Assembly (NCBI GenBank): GCA_017302435.1
Contig: JAFLDL010000045.1
Coordinates: forward strand, 1 to 35,942
DNA length: 35,942 nt
Direction of reading: 5' to 3'
From: Candidatus Accumulibacter necessarius
Lineage (GTDB): Bacteria > Pseudomonadota > Gammaproteobacteria > Burkholderiales > Rhodocyclaceae
The notes under the pieces are model-generated. The model ran no database searches. It was not told the origin of the DNA and was given only the letters and a program-made list of their open reading frames with translations. Made by a program: the position numbers and the translations under genes. This document shows, piece after piece, positions 22,702 through 30,025 of this stretch. The number at the start of each line of letters is the position of its first letter. Positions within the stretch are counted from its first letter, which is position 1.

Positions 22702-23430
22702 ATGAAAAAGACCCTTCTCGCCCTGGCCCTGGCGGTTGCCGCCGGCGGCGCCCAGGCCATTGACACTCAGACTACCCTGAAAGCACTGCTGGAAAACAAT
22801 GGCAGCATTACCGTCGGCGACAAGCTGTTCAGCAATTGGACGGACAAACCGGTCATTTCGTCTGATGGCCGCTCCGTCAACACCGCCAACATCAGCGTTA
22901 CAAGTCTTGACGACGGCGGTGACTATGGCCTGCGTTTCTCGATCTCGGGCAGTGACTTCTCCGTAACCGGCGATGGCGTTTATGCCTTCGTTGACTACTC
23001 GTTCGGTTTCATGGTGACCGCGCTCGACGCCAGCCTGAAAATCGCGGGCGTCTCCATGGACAACCTTGGGGCTAGCTATGGCTTTTCCGCGCCAGGTCAG
23101 GGCAATGAGGATGCCGGCAGTTTCATCCTGGAGTCGGTCGGTACCGCCGCCGGGTCGGACGATCTGGCTGTCATCGACGTCGAGTTCAGCGATCTGGACG
23201 GGCAAGGTCAGACGGCCAAACTGCAAGACGCCAAGTCCTTCGCCCGGCAGAGCTCGGTCTATGTCACCAAGAACATTCTGGTGTGGGCTACGGCTGGGAC
23301 CGAAAATGCCAACCTTTTCTCCTTTGACCAGCGCTTCTCCCAGACCGCTGACATCCCCGAGCCGGCATCGCTTGCCCTGCTGAGCCTGGGTCTGGTCGGC
23401 CTCGGTGTCGCTCGCCGGCGGAAGAGCTGA
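22702..23430 (+). CDS. PEP-CTERM surface protein, module 3
   Basis: A 242-residue paralogue with the same signal peptide and a PEP-CTERM tail DIPEPASLALLSLGLVGLGVARRRKS. Shared body segments are ITVGDKLFSNWTDKPV, LDDGGDYGLRFSISG and FSVTGDGVYAFVDYSFGFMV; SFILESVGTAAGSDDLAVIDVEFSDL is close to module 2. Modules 2 and 3 are thus more alike than either is to module 1 in this gene. The AAGGAG ribosome site is conserved. Expected location is the outer surface, after exosortase processing. Confidence 0.92.
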   Translation: MKKTLLALALAVAAGGAQAIDTQTTLKALLENNGSITVGDKLFSNWTDKPVISSDGRSVNTANISVTSLDDGGDYGLRFSISGSDFSVTGDGVYAFVDYSFGFMVTALDASLKIAGVSMDNLGASYGFSAPGQGNEDAGSFILESVGTAAGSDDLAVIDVEFSDLDGQGQTAKLQDAKSFARQSSVYVTKNILVWATAGTENANLFSFDQRFSQTADIPEPASLALLSLGLVGLGVARRRKS

Positions 23431-23446
23431 TCCCCTCGTCCCGGAC

Positions 23447-23469
23447 GCGGCGCGCGCTTCGCGCGCCGC
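23447..23469 (+). terminator. Terminator-type hairpin, module 3
   Basis: GCGGCGCGC (23447-23455) pairs with GCGCGCCGC (23461-23469) around GCTTC, 17 nt after the PEP-CTERM stop. No U-tract follows. Confidence 0.65.
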
Positions 23470-23535
23470 CCGCTACCCGCGCCATCCACCACTCCCGCCC
23501 GCCTGTCCTGGCTGGCTTTGCCTGACCCCGACGCC

Positions 23536-24222
23536 ATGCACACGCCAATGCTCCGCCACACCCACCGTATCTGCCGCCTGATCGCCCTGGGGCTGGCATT
23601 CGCCAGCGGCACGGCAGTAGCTGCGGGCAGCGATCCGTCGGGGATACGCCTCACCGGCGTGGTGATGGTGCCAGGCGAGTCCGAATGGGCGGTAATCGAG
23701 TTTCCGAATGGCGAACAGCAGATCGTCCGGGCCGGCGACAAGCTCCCCCAGATCGGCTCGGTCGCGAAGATTCTGCCCACCGGTATTCGCCTTGACACAC
23801 CGAAGGGACCCCGGGTCGTGGAGCTCGAGTGGGGAGCCGGTGGCGGCACGCCGCCGATGGCAGCCGCTGCCGCCCCGGTCCCGTCCCAGCCGGAGGGCCA
23901 TATCACCGCGGGTTCGATCCAGGCAACGCCCGAAGTCCTGAGCGCGATCGGTCGCGTCGCCGCCCGCGCTGCGGCCAGCGACGCCGACCTGACTCACGCG
24001 CTGGTCCCCTTGCTCGATTTGCCGCGCGATGCCCGCGTGTCGGGCTTCTTCCCGGGCGAACCCGAGCGTGAGGCGAAAGGACCAGCCGAGGTCAACGCGA
24101 GCCTGGCACGAGGGGAAGTCGTCCGCCTGAACGTCGAGGCAGGCGGGAAAAAGCAGACGGTCTACATGATGCCAGGTCAGACCGCCGGGACGAGCCCGAC
24201 CGGCAGTGTGCCCAGGAAATAG
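23536..24222 (+). CDS. Orphan GspC-like periplasmic protein
   Basis: A 228-residue exported protein. The ATG at 23536 is chosen (a second is at 23548); no strong ribosome site is seen. A signal peptide or N-terminal membrane anchor (about 9-31) is followed by a small beta domain, IRLTGVVMVPGESEWAVIEF...EQQIVRAGDKLPQIGSVAKILPTGIRL (about 37-85), which has the layout of the GspC homology region (repeated strand, 'VRxGDxL', 'VxxIxPxxVxL'). An Ala/Pro linker and a C-terminal domain of about 110 residues follow, without recognisable motifs. It lies 106 nt after the third PEP-CTERM gene, beyond its terminator. A link to the secretion of the neighbouring proteins is possible but unproven. Confidence 0.55.
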   Translation: MHTPMLRHTHRICRLIALGLAFASGTAVAAGSDPSGIRLTGVVMVPGESEWAVIEFPNGEQQIVRAGDKLPQIGSVAKILPTGIRLDTPKGPRVVELEWGAGGGTPPMAAAAAPVPSQPEGHITAGSIQATPEVLSAIGRVAARAAASDADLTHALVPLLDLPRDARVSGFFPGEPEREAKGPAEVNASLARGEVVRLNVEAGGKKQTVYMMPGQTAGTSPTGSVPRK

Positions 24223-24607
24223 CCGGATGGTGAGGCCGGCCGGGTCGCCCGCCTGCCCGCACGCCGTTTAGGGGCTCCGCGTTTCTTCCCTGGAGGCCGG
24301 GGCTGCATTGGCCGCAGGAAAGGCTCCTGGCCGCTGATCGACCGGCGCGGTGGCGCTGCAAAGTGGATGCTCAGCGCCGTCCGGGCGTCGGGCCCCGTCG
24401 CAGGCCTCGGCTTCGCCGCCTGATTGACCGCAGTCTTCGCCGCAGCATATACTTTTGCCCGCGTGATCGAATTTCCCATGCTTCACGCCAGACAACCACC
24501 ACGCCGTTGACGGCCGTGAGCCGCCTTCCAACTGCGGGTTTCATTTCCGGGGTGACCCGCCGACCACGGCCTGCAGCGTCGGACCACACTGCCCAAGGAG
24601 AACCCAG
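24223..24607. other. Intergenic region before the ebo operon
   Basis: I see no gene in this 385-nt gap. Open frames on the minus strand here have no start context or recognisable domain. The only clear signal is the promoter at 24424-24453. No sigma-54 pair or TGTCGR-N6-TTACA motif was found. Confidence 0.5.
24424..24453 (+). promoter_or_regulatory. Sigma-70-type promoter of the ebo operon
   Basis: TTGACC (24424-24429), an 18-nt spacer and TATACT (24448-24453). Transcription would start near 24460, about 148 nt before the first gene. Hexamers and spacing are the same as those before the methyltransferase operon at 8233-8262. Confidence 0.6.
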
Positions 24608-24919
24608 ATGAATGACCCCTACCGTCCGCTGACGGCGCCTCAAGTGCTCGATCTCTATTTCATCGAGAACCGCTCGCGAGTGCTCGATATCGCCTCGTTT
24701 CTCGACCGGATCGACCGCTATGCGGGCGCTGACGAGGCCCGGGCCGAATACCGCTACCAGGCGTTGATGCGAACGCTGCGATTGCTCGTAGAGTCGCCGG
24801 GCGACCGGACCAGGGAGATTCAGTTGTCGCTCAGCGACCCGACCAGCGAGCCGCTCGACAGCGCGGTTGGGCTGAAGGCCTGGGGCGCGTGGGAGGGAGT
24901 ACCACATGAAGGCAATTGA
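24608..24919 (+). CDS. Small protein of unknown function heading the ebo operon
   Basis: A 103-residue soluble protein with a good ribosome site (AAGGAG 8 nt upstream of the ATG). It is mostly helical by composition, with LDLYFIENRSRVLDIASFLDR (about 14-34) and YRYQALMRTLRLLVES (about 49-64) as the clearest helices. I do not recognise a family. It occupies the position where eboA often stands but is much shorter than EboA proteins, and I see no clear similarity to them, so it may be a different accessory protein. It overlaps eboB by 14 nt, which argues for a coupled function. Confidence 0.7.
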   Translation: MNDPYRPLTAPQVLDLYFIENRSRVLDIASFLDRIDRYAGADEARAEYRYQALMRTLRLLVESPGDRTREIQLSLSDPTSEPLDSAVGLKAWGAWEGVPHEGN

Positions 24920-25709
24920 CCCACACATTCACATGGTTTCGCGGACCACCGATGACTATCTGAAGATGGCCATCAGTGGCATCCACACCGTCGCCGAACC
25001 GGCTTTCTGGGCGGGGTTTGACCGCAGTTCGGCCGACAGTTTTCGCGACTATTTCCATCAACTGACGGTGACCGAGCCGGCGCGGGCAGCGCGCTTCGGG
25101 GTCCGGCACTATTGCTGGATCGGCCTGAACTCCAAGGAGTCGGAGAACCTGAAGCTCGCCGAAGACGTGCTGGCGATCATGCCGGAGTTCATCGACCGGC
25201 CGACCGCGCTGGGCATCGGCGAGGTCGGGCTGAACAAGAACAGCCGCAACGAGATCGCGGTGCTGGAGAAACAGCTGGCGCTGGCCGCCGAGCGCAACGA
25301 ACTGATCCTGATCCACACGCCGCACCTCGAGGACAAGCTGAAGGGGACGCGGATCATCATGGACATCATCCGCGCGGACGCCAGAATCGATCCGGCTCGC
25401 GTGCTGATCGATCACGCCGAGGAACATACCATTGGCGAGATCAAGGACCGTGGTTTCTGGTTCGGGCTGACCCTGTACCCGAATTCCAAAGGCAGTCCCG
25501 AGCGGGCGATCGACGCCGTCGAAATCTACGGTACCGACCGGATCTGCATCAATTCCTCGGCCGACTGGAGCGTCAGCGATCCGCTGTCGGTTCTGAAGTG
25601 TGCGAACGAAATGCGTCGCCGCGGACATCCCGAGCCGGCGGTCAACCAGGTCTTCTACGAGAATCCCAAGAGCTTCCTTGGCCAATGTCCAAAATTCCAG
25701 GCCGACTGA
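24906..25709 (+). CDS. eboB: EboB-like TatD-family metal-dependent hydrolase
   Basis: A 267-residue TIM-barrel amidohydrolase of the TatD type. Metal-binding features are His7 and His9 (IDPHIHM), Glu106 (GIGEVGLN), His137 (LILIHTPH), His170 (VLIDHAEE) and Asp220 (NSSADW). TatD enzymes are hydrolases or nucleases; in ebo clusters the EboB substrate is not known to me. The ATG lies within the end of the preceding gene and the stop lies beyond the eboE start, so these genes are translationally coupled. Confidence 0.85.
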   Translation: MKAIDPHIHMVSRTTDDYLKMAISGIHTVAEPAFWAGFDRSSADSFRDYFHQLTVTEPARAARFGVRHYCWIGLNSKESENLKLAEDVLAIMPEFIDRPTALGIGEVGLNKNSRNEIAVLEKQLALAAERNELILIHTPHLEDKLKGTRIIMDIIRADARIDPARVLIDHAEEHTIGEIKDRGFWFGLTLYPNSKGSPERAIDAVEIYGTDRICINSSADWSVSDPLSVLKCANEMRRRGHPEPAVNQVFYENPKSFLGQCPKFQAD

Positions 25710-26812
25710 TCACCTACTGCAGCAACATCCATCCCGGCGACAGCTGGGTGGAAACCTTCACCGCCTTGCGACAGCACGTGCCGGCGGTGAAGGCAGCGGT
25801 GTCACCTGAACAGCCGTTTCCGATCGGCCTGCGGCTTTCGCAGCGGGCGGCAGTCGAACTGACCACCGGGGAAAACCAGCGCTTCACCGACTGGCTGTGC
25901 GAGAACGACTGTTTTGTCCCGACGGTCAACGGTTTCCCCTACGGTTCCTTCCACGGCGAACGGGTCAAGGAACAGGTTTACCTGCCGGACTGGCGGCGTC
26001 CGGAACGTGCGGCGTATACCATTTGCCTGGCCGACCTGCTCGCCGGATGGTTGCCGGAGGGCATGACCGGGTCGATCTCGACCGTCCCGGTCGGCCTCAA
26101 GGGCGCCTTCAGCAAGCAGGACTTGACGGCGGTCAGACAACAGATCCTCACCGTGCTCAGCCATCTGCAGGCGCTGCGCCGGGCCCGGGGAGTGCGGATC
26201 GTCCTCGCCCTGGAGCCGGAACCCGGATGCCTGCTGGAAACCACCGACGAGGTCTGCGACTTCCTTGCCGCGCTCGCTCTGCCGCCCGACCTGCGTGACC
26301 TGATCGGCGTCTGCTATGACTGCTGCCATCAAGCCGTGGAATTCGAGACGCCCGCCGCTTCGCTGGCGCGGCTGGCGGCTGCCGGGGTCCGGATCGCCAA
26401 GGTCCAGGTTTCCTCGGCACTCAGGCTCCTGGCGCCCACGCCGGCAACGCTGAAACCTTTCGACGAGCCCCGCTATCTGCATCAGGTGGTGGTCAGAAGC
26501 CGGAACGGCGACCTGTCGCGTTACCAGGATCTGCCCGAGGCGATTGCCGGGCACCCGGTGGCGACCGGCGACGAATGGCGCTGCCATTTCCACGTGCCGA
26601 TCTTTGTTGCCGAGGCCGGTGGCCATGGCACCACGCGTCCATTCATCGAGGAGATCCTGCCGCTGCTGCCGCCACAGCTGCTGCTGGAAGTCGAAACCTA
26701 TACCTGGGAGGTCCTGCCGCCCGAGCTCCGCAGCGGCTCGGTAACGGCGTCGATCATTCGCGAACTTCACTGGCTGGAGGCGCAGCTTGATGCACCGCAC
26801 AGTCGTCCTTGA
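25685..26812 (+). CDS. eboE: EboE-like sugar-phosphate isomerase/epimerase-type TIM barrel
   Basis: A 375-residue protein of the xylose isomerase-like TIM-barrel superfamily. It starts at MSKIPGRLITYCSNIHPGDSW, overlapping eboB by 25 nt; a longer frame upstream lies inside eboB and is rejected. Features are the EboE-type N-terminus (YCSNIHPGDSWVETF), NGFPYGSFHGERVKEQVYLPDW (about 78-99), the metal-type strands VLALEPEPGCLLET and IGVCYDCCHQAVEFE, and CHFHVPIF...THGTTRPF-like C-terminal motifs (HFHVP near 299). EboE has been linked to movement or processing of the pathway metabolite; its exact reaction is not established from this sequence. Confidence 0.85.
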   Translation: MSKIPGRLITYCSNIHPGDSWVETFTALRQHVPAVKAAVSPEQPFPIGLRLSQRAAVELTTGENQRFTDWLCENDCFVPTVNGFPYGSFHGERVKEQVYLPDWRRPERAAYTICLADLLAGWLPEGMTGSISTVPVGLKGAFSKQDLTAVRQQILTVLSHLQALRRARGVRIVLALEPEPGCLLETTDEVCDFLAALALPPDLRDLIGVCYDCCHQAVEFETPAASLARLAAAGVRIAKVQVSSALRLLAPTPATLKPFDEPRYLHQVVVRSRNGDLSRYQDLPEAIAGHPVATGDEWRCHFHVPIFVAEAGGHGTTRPFIEEILPLLPPQLLLEVETYTWEVLPPELRSGSVTASIIRELHWLEAQLDAPHSRP

Positions 26813-28160
26813 CGTCGTCGGGCTCAGCCGGCGTCTGCTCAGCGGCCAGCAGACGCCGCGGCTGTCGGCCCTGCTTCCGAACAGCGCGCCGATCCGGACC
26901 ATCATTCCGGCGGTGACCTGTTCGGTCCAGTCGACCTACCTGACCGGGCGGCTGCCGTCGAGCCACGGCATTGTCGCCAATGGCTGGTATTTTCGCGACC
27001 TTGGCGAAGTGCTCTTCTGGCGCCAGTCGAATCGCCTGGTCCAGGGGGAGAAGCTGTGGGATGAAGCGCGCCGTCGCGATGCGGCCTTCACCGTGGCCAA
27101 CACCTTCTGGTGGTACGCCATGAACACCGACGCCGACTACACCGTCACGCCACGCCCGCTGTACTGCGCGGACGGCCGCAAGCTGCCCGACTGCTACAGC
27201 TTTCCGCTGGACTTGCGGGCGCGCTTCACCAGCGACTTCGGTCCCTTTCCCCTCTTCCAGTTCTGGGGGCCAGCCACCTCGATCGCTTCCAGCGAGTGGA
27301 TCGCCAGGGCGGCCATGGCCATCGAAGAGCAGTTCCGGCCGAGCCTGCAACTGGTCTACCTGCCGCACCTGGACTACGGCCTGCAGAAATTGGGACCACA
27401 AGGCGACATCGCCCAGGACCTGGCGGAGATCGACGCGCTTTGCGGCCGCCTGCTCGACTTCTTCGAGGAGCGCCACTGTCGCGTGGTGATCCTCTCCGAA
27501 TACGGCATCACGCCGGTCAGCCGGCCGATCCATCCGAACCGCATTCTCCGGGAGGCCGGACTGATCTCGCTGAAGGTCGACCTCGGCCGGGAGACCCTCG
27601 ACCCCGGGAGCAGCCGCGCCTTCGCCGTTGCCGACCATCAGTTGTGCCATGTGTACGTGCGCGACCGGAAGGACATCGCGCGCGTTCGCGAGCTGTTCAC
27701 CGGGCTGCCGGGCGTCGAACAGGTGCTCGACGACGCCGGCAAGCGAGCCCACGGCCTTGACCACGAGCGCTCCGGCGAGTTGGTACTGCTGGCGGCCGCG
27801 GATAGCTGGTTTACCTACTATTGGTGGCTGGCCGACGCGATGGCGCCGGACTATGCCCGGACGGTGAACATCCACGCCAAGCCGGGTTACGACCCGTGCG
27901 AGCTGTTCCTCGATCCGGCGATCGCTTTTCCCCGGCTGAAGATCGCCACGACGCTGGCCAGGAAGATGCTGGGCTTCCGCTATCTGATGGAAGTGATTCC
28001 CCTCGATGCGACGCTGGTCAAGGGCTCGCACGGCCGCCTCACCGACGATGACGCCGACGGACCGCTGCTGATGAGCAGTGCCCCGCAACTGCTGCACAAG
28101 GACGTGATCGCTGCCACTGACGTTCATGATCTGCTGCTGCGCCATGTCTTTTCCGCTTAG
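26790..28160 (+). CDS. eboF: EboF-like phosphodiesterase/nucleotide pyrophosphatase
   Basis: A 456-residue protein of the alkaline phosphatase/nucleotide pyrophosphatase superfamily. The N-terminal metal Asp is in VVLDVVGLSRRLL, the probable nucleophile Thr in IPAVTCSVQSTYLTG (about 39-53), followed by LPSSHGIVANGWYFRD, typical of type I phosphodiesterases. Further metal-site candidates are in LPHLDYGLQK, LSEYGITPV and the C-terminal GSHGRLTDDD. It would hydrolyse a phosphate ester or diester in the Ebo pathway. The ATG overlaps eboE by 23 nt; a TTG one codon earlier is possible. Confidence 0.85.
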   Translation: MHRTVVLDVVGLSRRLLSGQQTPRLSALLPNSAPIRTIIPAVTCSVQSTYLTGRLPSSHGIVANGWYFRDLGEVLFWRQSNRLVQGEKLWDEARRRDAAFTVANTFWWYAMNTDADYTVTPRPLYCADGRKLPDCYSFPLDLRARFTSDFGPFPLFQFWGPATSIASSEWIARAAMAIEEQFRPSLQLVYLPHLDYGLQKLGPQGDIAQDLAEIDALCGRLLDFFEERHCRVVILSEYGITPVSRPIHPNRILREAGLISLKVDLGRETLDPGSSRAFAVADHQLCHVYVRDRKDIARVRELFTGLPGVEQVLDDAGKRAHGLDHERSGELVLLAAADSWFTYYWWLADAMAPDYARTVNIHAKPGYDPCELFLDPAIAFPRLKIATTLARKMLGFRYLMEVIPLDATLVKGSHGRLTDDDADGPLLMSSAPQLLHKDVIAATDVHDLLLRHVFSA

Positions 28161-28163
28161 CCG

Positions 28164-28871
28164 ATGAACTCGTTCAAGGCCTATCTGGCACTCTGTCGGG
28201 TCAGCAACCTGCCGACGGTATGGACCAATGTCCTGGCCGCCTGCCTGCTCGCCGGCGGCGGCTGCGAGGCCGCGTCGTTCATGCTGCTGGCGCTGGCGCT
28301 GTCCTGCTTCTACCTGGCGGGGATGTGCCTCAACGACCTCTGCGACGCCGGGCATGATCGGCAGCATCGACCGGGTCGGCCAATCGCTTCCGGTCGGGTG
28401 TCGCTGAATGGCGCGCGCCTGCTCACGTTGACGCTCTTTGCCGCCGGTTTCCTGCTGCTCGCGGCCGCACCGAAGCCGAGCGGCCTGGCGGCCGCAGTAC
28501 TCCTGCTGCTGGCGATCGTGGCCTATGACTTTCACCACAAGGGCAACCCCTTCAGCGTCCTGCTCATGGCTCTCTGCCGCCTGCTGGTCTTCGTCGTCGC
28601 CGCCCTCGCGCTGACCGGCGAGCTGGCGCCACCGGTCCTGGTCGCCGGCGGCATCCAGTTCGTCTATGTCGTCCTGATCAGCCTCGTTGCACGGCATGAG
28701 AACGCTCGTCCGACCCCCTTCGCGTTTCCGGTCATCCCGGCCATGCTGGCCGGCATCTCGCTGGTGGACGGCATTGTCATCGCCAGCCTGGTGTCGTTTC
28801 CCTGGTTGCTCGCCGGTATAGCGGGCGCGCTGCTCACCTGGGCCGGTCAGCGATTCGTTCGCGGGGATTGA
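28164..28871 (+). CDS. eboC: EboC-like UbiA-family prenyltransferase
   Basis: A 235-residue polytopic membrane enzyme of the UbiA family, which transfers a prenyl group from a polyprenyl diphosphate to a small acceptor. The first Asp-rich motif is NDLCDAGHD (Asn57, Asp58, Asp61, Asp65), followed by RPGRPIASGRVS; the second, variant motif is YDFHHKGN (121-128). About seven transmembrane helices are predicted by eye. It is shorter than most UbiA proteins (about 280-300). It starts 3 nt after the eboF stop and closes the ebo operon. With EboD making a cyclic polyol, it would give a prenylated cyclitol-type product (inference). Confidence 0.85.
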   Translation: MNSFKAYLALCRVSNLPTVWTNVLAACLLAGGGCEAASFMLLALALSCFYLAGMCLNDLCDAGHDRQHRPGRPIASGRVSLNGARLLTLTLFAAGFLLLAAAPKPSGLAAAVLLLLAIVAYDFHHKGNPFSVLLMALCRLLVFVVAALALTGELAPPVLVAGGIQFVYVVLISLVARHENARPTPFAFPVIPAMLAGISLVDGIVIASLVSFPWLLAGIAGALLTWAGQRFVRGD

Positions 28872-28918
28872 CAAGCACCTTCCGTCGGAATGAACAGCGC
28901 TCACGCTCCTGAACCCGG

Positions 28919-28984
28919 ATAACACCCACACAACACCCACACAACACCCACATAACACCCAAATGCCACCCAGATACCACCCGG
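28919..28984 (+). repeat. Six tandem 11-bp repeats before the MoxR-Bat operon
   Basis: The units are ATAACACCCAC, ACAACACCCAC, ACAACACCCAC, ATAACACCCAA, ATGCCACCCAG and ATACCACCCGG, with CACCC constant at an exact 11-nt period, about one helical turn. The array sits between the eboC stop and the moxR start, 44 nt before the latter. The period would place a repeated binding site on one face of the helix. A TTGACA at 28869-28874 lies upstream but without a clear -10. Confidence 0.8.
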
Positions 28985-29028
28985 CAAGCCAGCCGCGACT
29001 GGGCCGGCCACTCCCCTGAAAACAAAAG

Positions 29029-30021
29029 ATGACTATCGATATTGAAACCGTGACCGCCGAGGTGCAACAGGAGGCTGCTTTCCTGGGCCGGATCATGGCT
29101 GCCCTGGAAACGGTGATCGTCGGTCAGCGCTTTCTCGTCGAGCGGATCCTCGTCGCCCTGCTGACCAATGGGCACGTGCTCATCGAAGGGGTGCCCGGAC
29201 TGGCCAAGACCAAGGTGGTCAAGGGCCTGACCAAGCTGGTCGACGCCCGTTTCCAGAGAATCCAGTTCACGCCCGACCTGCTTCCCGCCGACCTCATCGG
29301 CACCCTGATCTACAACCCGAGAGACGGTCTGTTCACCACCCGCAAGGGACCGATCTTCGCCAACGTCGTCCTCGCCGACGAGATCAACCGGGCACCCGCC
29401 AAGGTGCACAGTGCGCTCCTCGAAGCCATGGAAGAGCGGCAGGTAACGATCGGCGACAGCTCGTACCCGCTCGACGACCTGTTCCTGGTCCTGGCGACGC
29501 AGAACCCGATCGAACAGGAAGGGACCTACCTGCTGCCGGAAGCGCAGATGGACCGCTTCATGCTGAAGATCGTCATCACCTACCCCTCGCGCGACGAAGA
29601 GCGCGAGATCATGCGTCGCGCGGGTCGCACGGGCAAGCCGGCCGAACTGACGCCGCTGATTCATCCCGACGACATCATCCGCATGCGGGCACTGGTCGAT
29701 ACCATCTACCTCGACCCGAAGATCGAGAAATACATCATCGACCTCGTCTTTGCCACGCGGCAGCCGGCGGACTATGGATTCGCCGAACTCGCGCGCTTCA
29801 TCACCTACGGTGCATCGCCGCGGGCGAGCATCAATCTGGTCCTTGCCTCCCGCGCGATGGCCTTTCTGCGCGGCCGCGGCTATGTCGTCCCCCAGGATGT
29901 CAAGGACATCGCGCCTGAAGTCCTGCGCCACCGGATCATCCCGAGCTACGAAGCCGACGCCGAGGGGATCACGGTCGACTGGCTGATCAACCGGCTGCTG
30001 GCCGAGACCGAGGTACCGTGA
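29029..30021 (+). CDS. MoxR-family AAA+ ATPase
   Basis: A 330-residue MoxR ATPase, a chaperone-like AAA+ protein that works with von Willebrand factor A-domain proteins. The Walker A motif GVPGLAKT is at 54-61, Walker B VLADEINRAP at 114-123, and sensor-type ATQNPIEQEGTYLLPEAQMDRF lies around 162-183. The lid domain follows. It heads a seven-gene operon (MoxR, DUF58, DUF4381-like, BatA, BatB, BatC, BatD). The ribosome site is weak. MoxR-Bat systems act at the inner membrane and periplasm in envelope stress or protein maturation in several bacteria; the target here is unknown. Confidence 0.92.
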   Translation: MTIDIETVTAEVQQEAAFLGRIMAALETVIVGQRFLVERILVALLTNGHVLIEGVPGLAKTKVVKGLTKLVDARFQRIQFTPDLLPADLIGTLIYNPRDGLFTTRKGPIFANVVLADEINRAPAKVHSALLEAMEERQVTIGDSSYPLDDLFLVLATQNPIEQEGTYLLPEAQMDRFMLKIVITYPSRDEEREIMRRAGRTGKPAELTPLIHPDDIIRMRALVDTIYLDPKIEKYIIDLVFATRQPADYGFAELARFITYGASPRASINLVLASRAMAFLRGRGYVVPQDVKDIAPEVLRHRIIPSYEADAEGITVDWLINRLLAETEVP

Positions 30022-30025
30022 GCCG

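Larger units (their letters stand above)
15195..23469 (+). repeat. Three tandem copies of a 2.75-kb promoter/two-gene module
   Basis: The activator motifs stand at 15195, 17976 and 20721, giving periods of 2781 and 2745 nt. Each unit holds the sigma-54 promoter, leader RNA, PT-repeat gene, intercistronic hairpin, PEP-CTERM gene and terminator. Sequence identity is very high over the TSP3/dockerin block, the intercistronic gap and the PEP-CTERM signal peptide (for example 16800-17166 versus 22380-22760) and over the PEP-CTERM tail, but low over the PT-repeat domains and the middle of the PEP-CTERM genes. Confidence 0.88.

Noticed and set aside
24608-24919. Naming the first gene of the ebo operon eboA
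   Set aside because: At 103 residues it is far shorter than EboA proteins and no convincing shared motif was seen; position alone is not enough.
28919-28984. CRISPR array
   Set aside because: The 11-bp repeats are directly adjacent with no spacers, far below CRISPR repeat length, and no cas genes are present.
26754-29096. 780-codon minus-strand open frame opposite eboF and eboC
   Set aside because: It lies antisense to two genes with clear family motifs and is Arg/Gln-rich, as expected of high-GC antisense frames.
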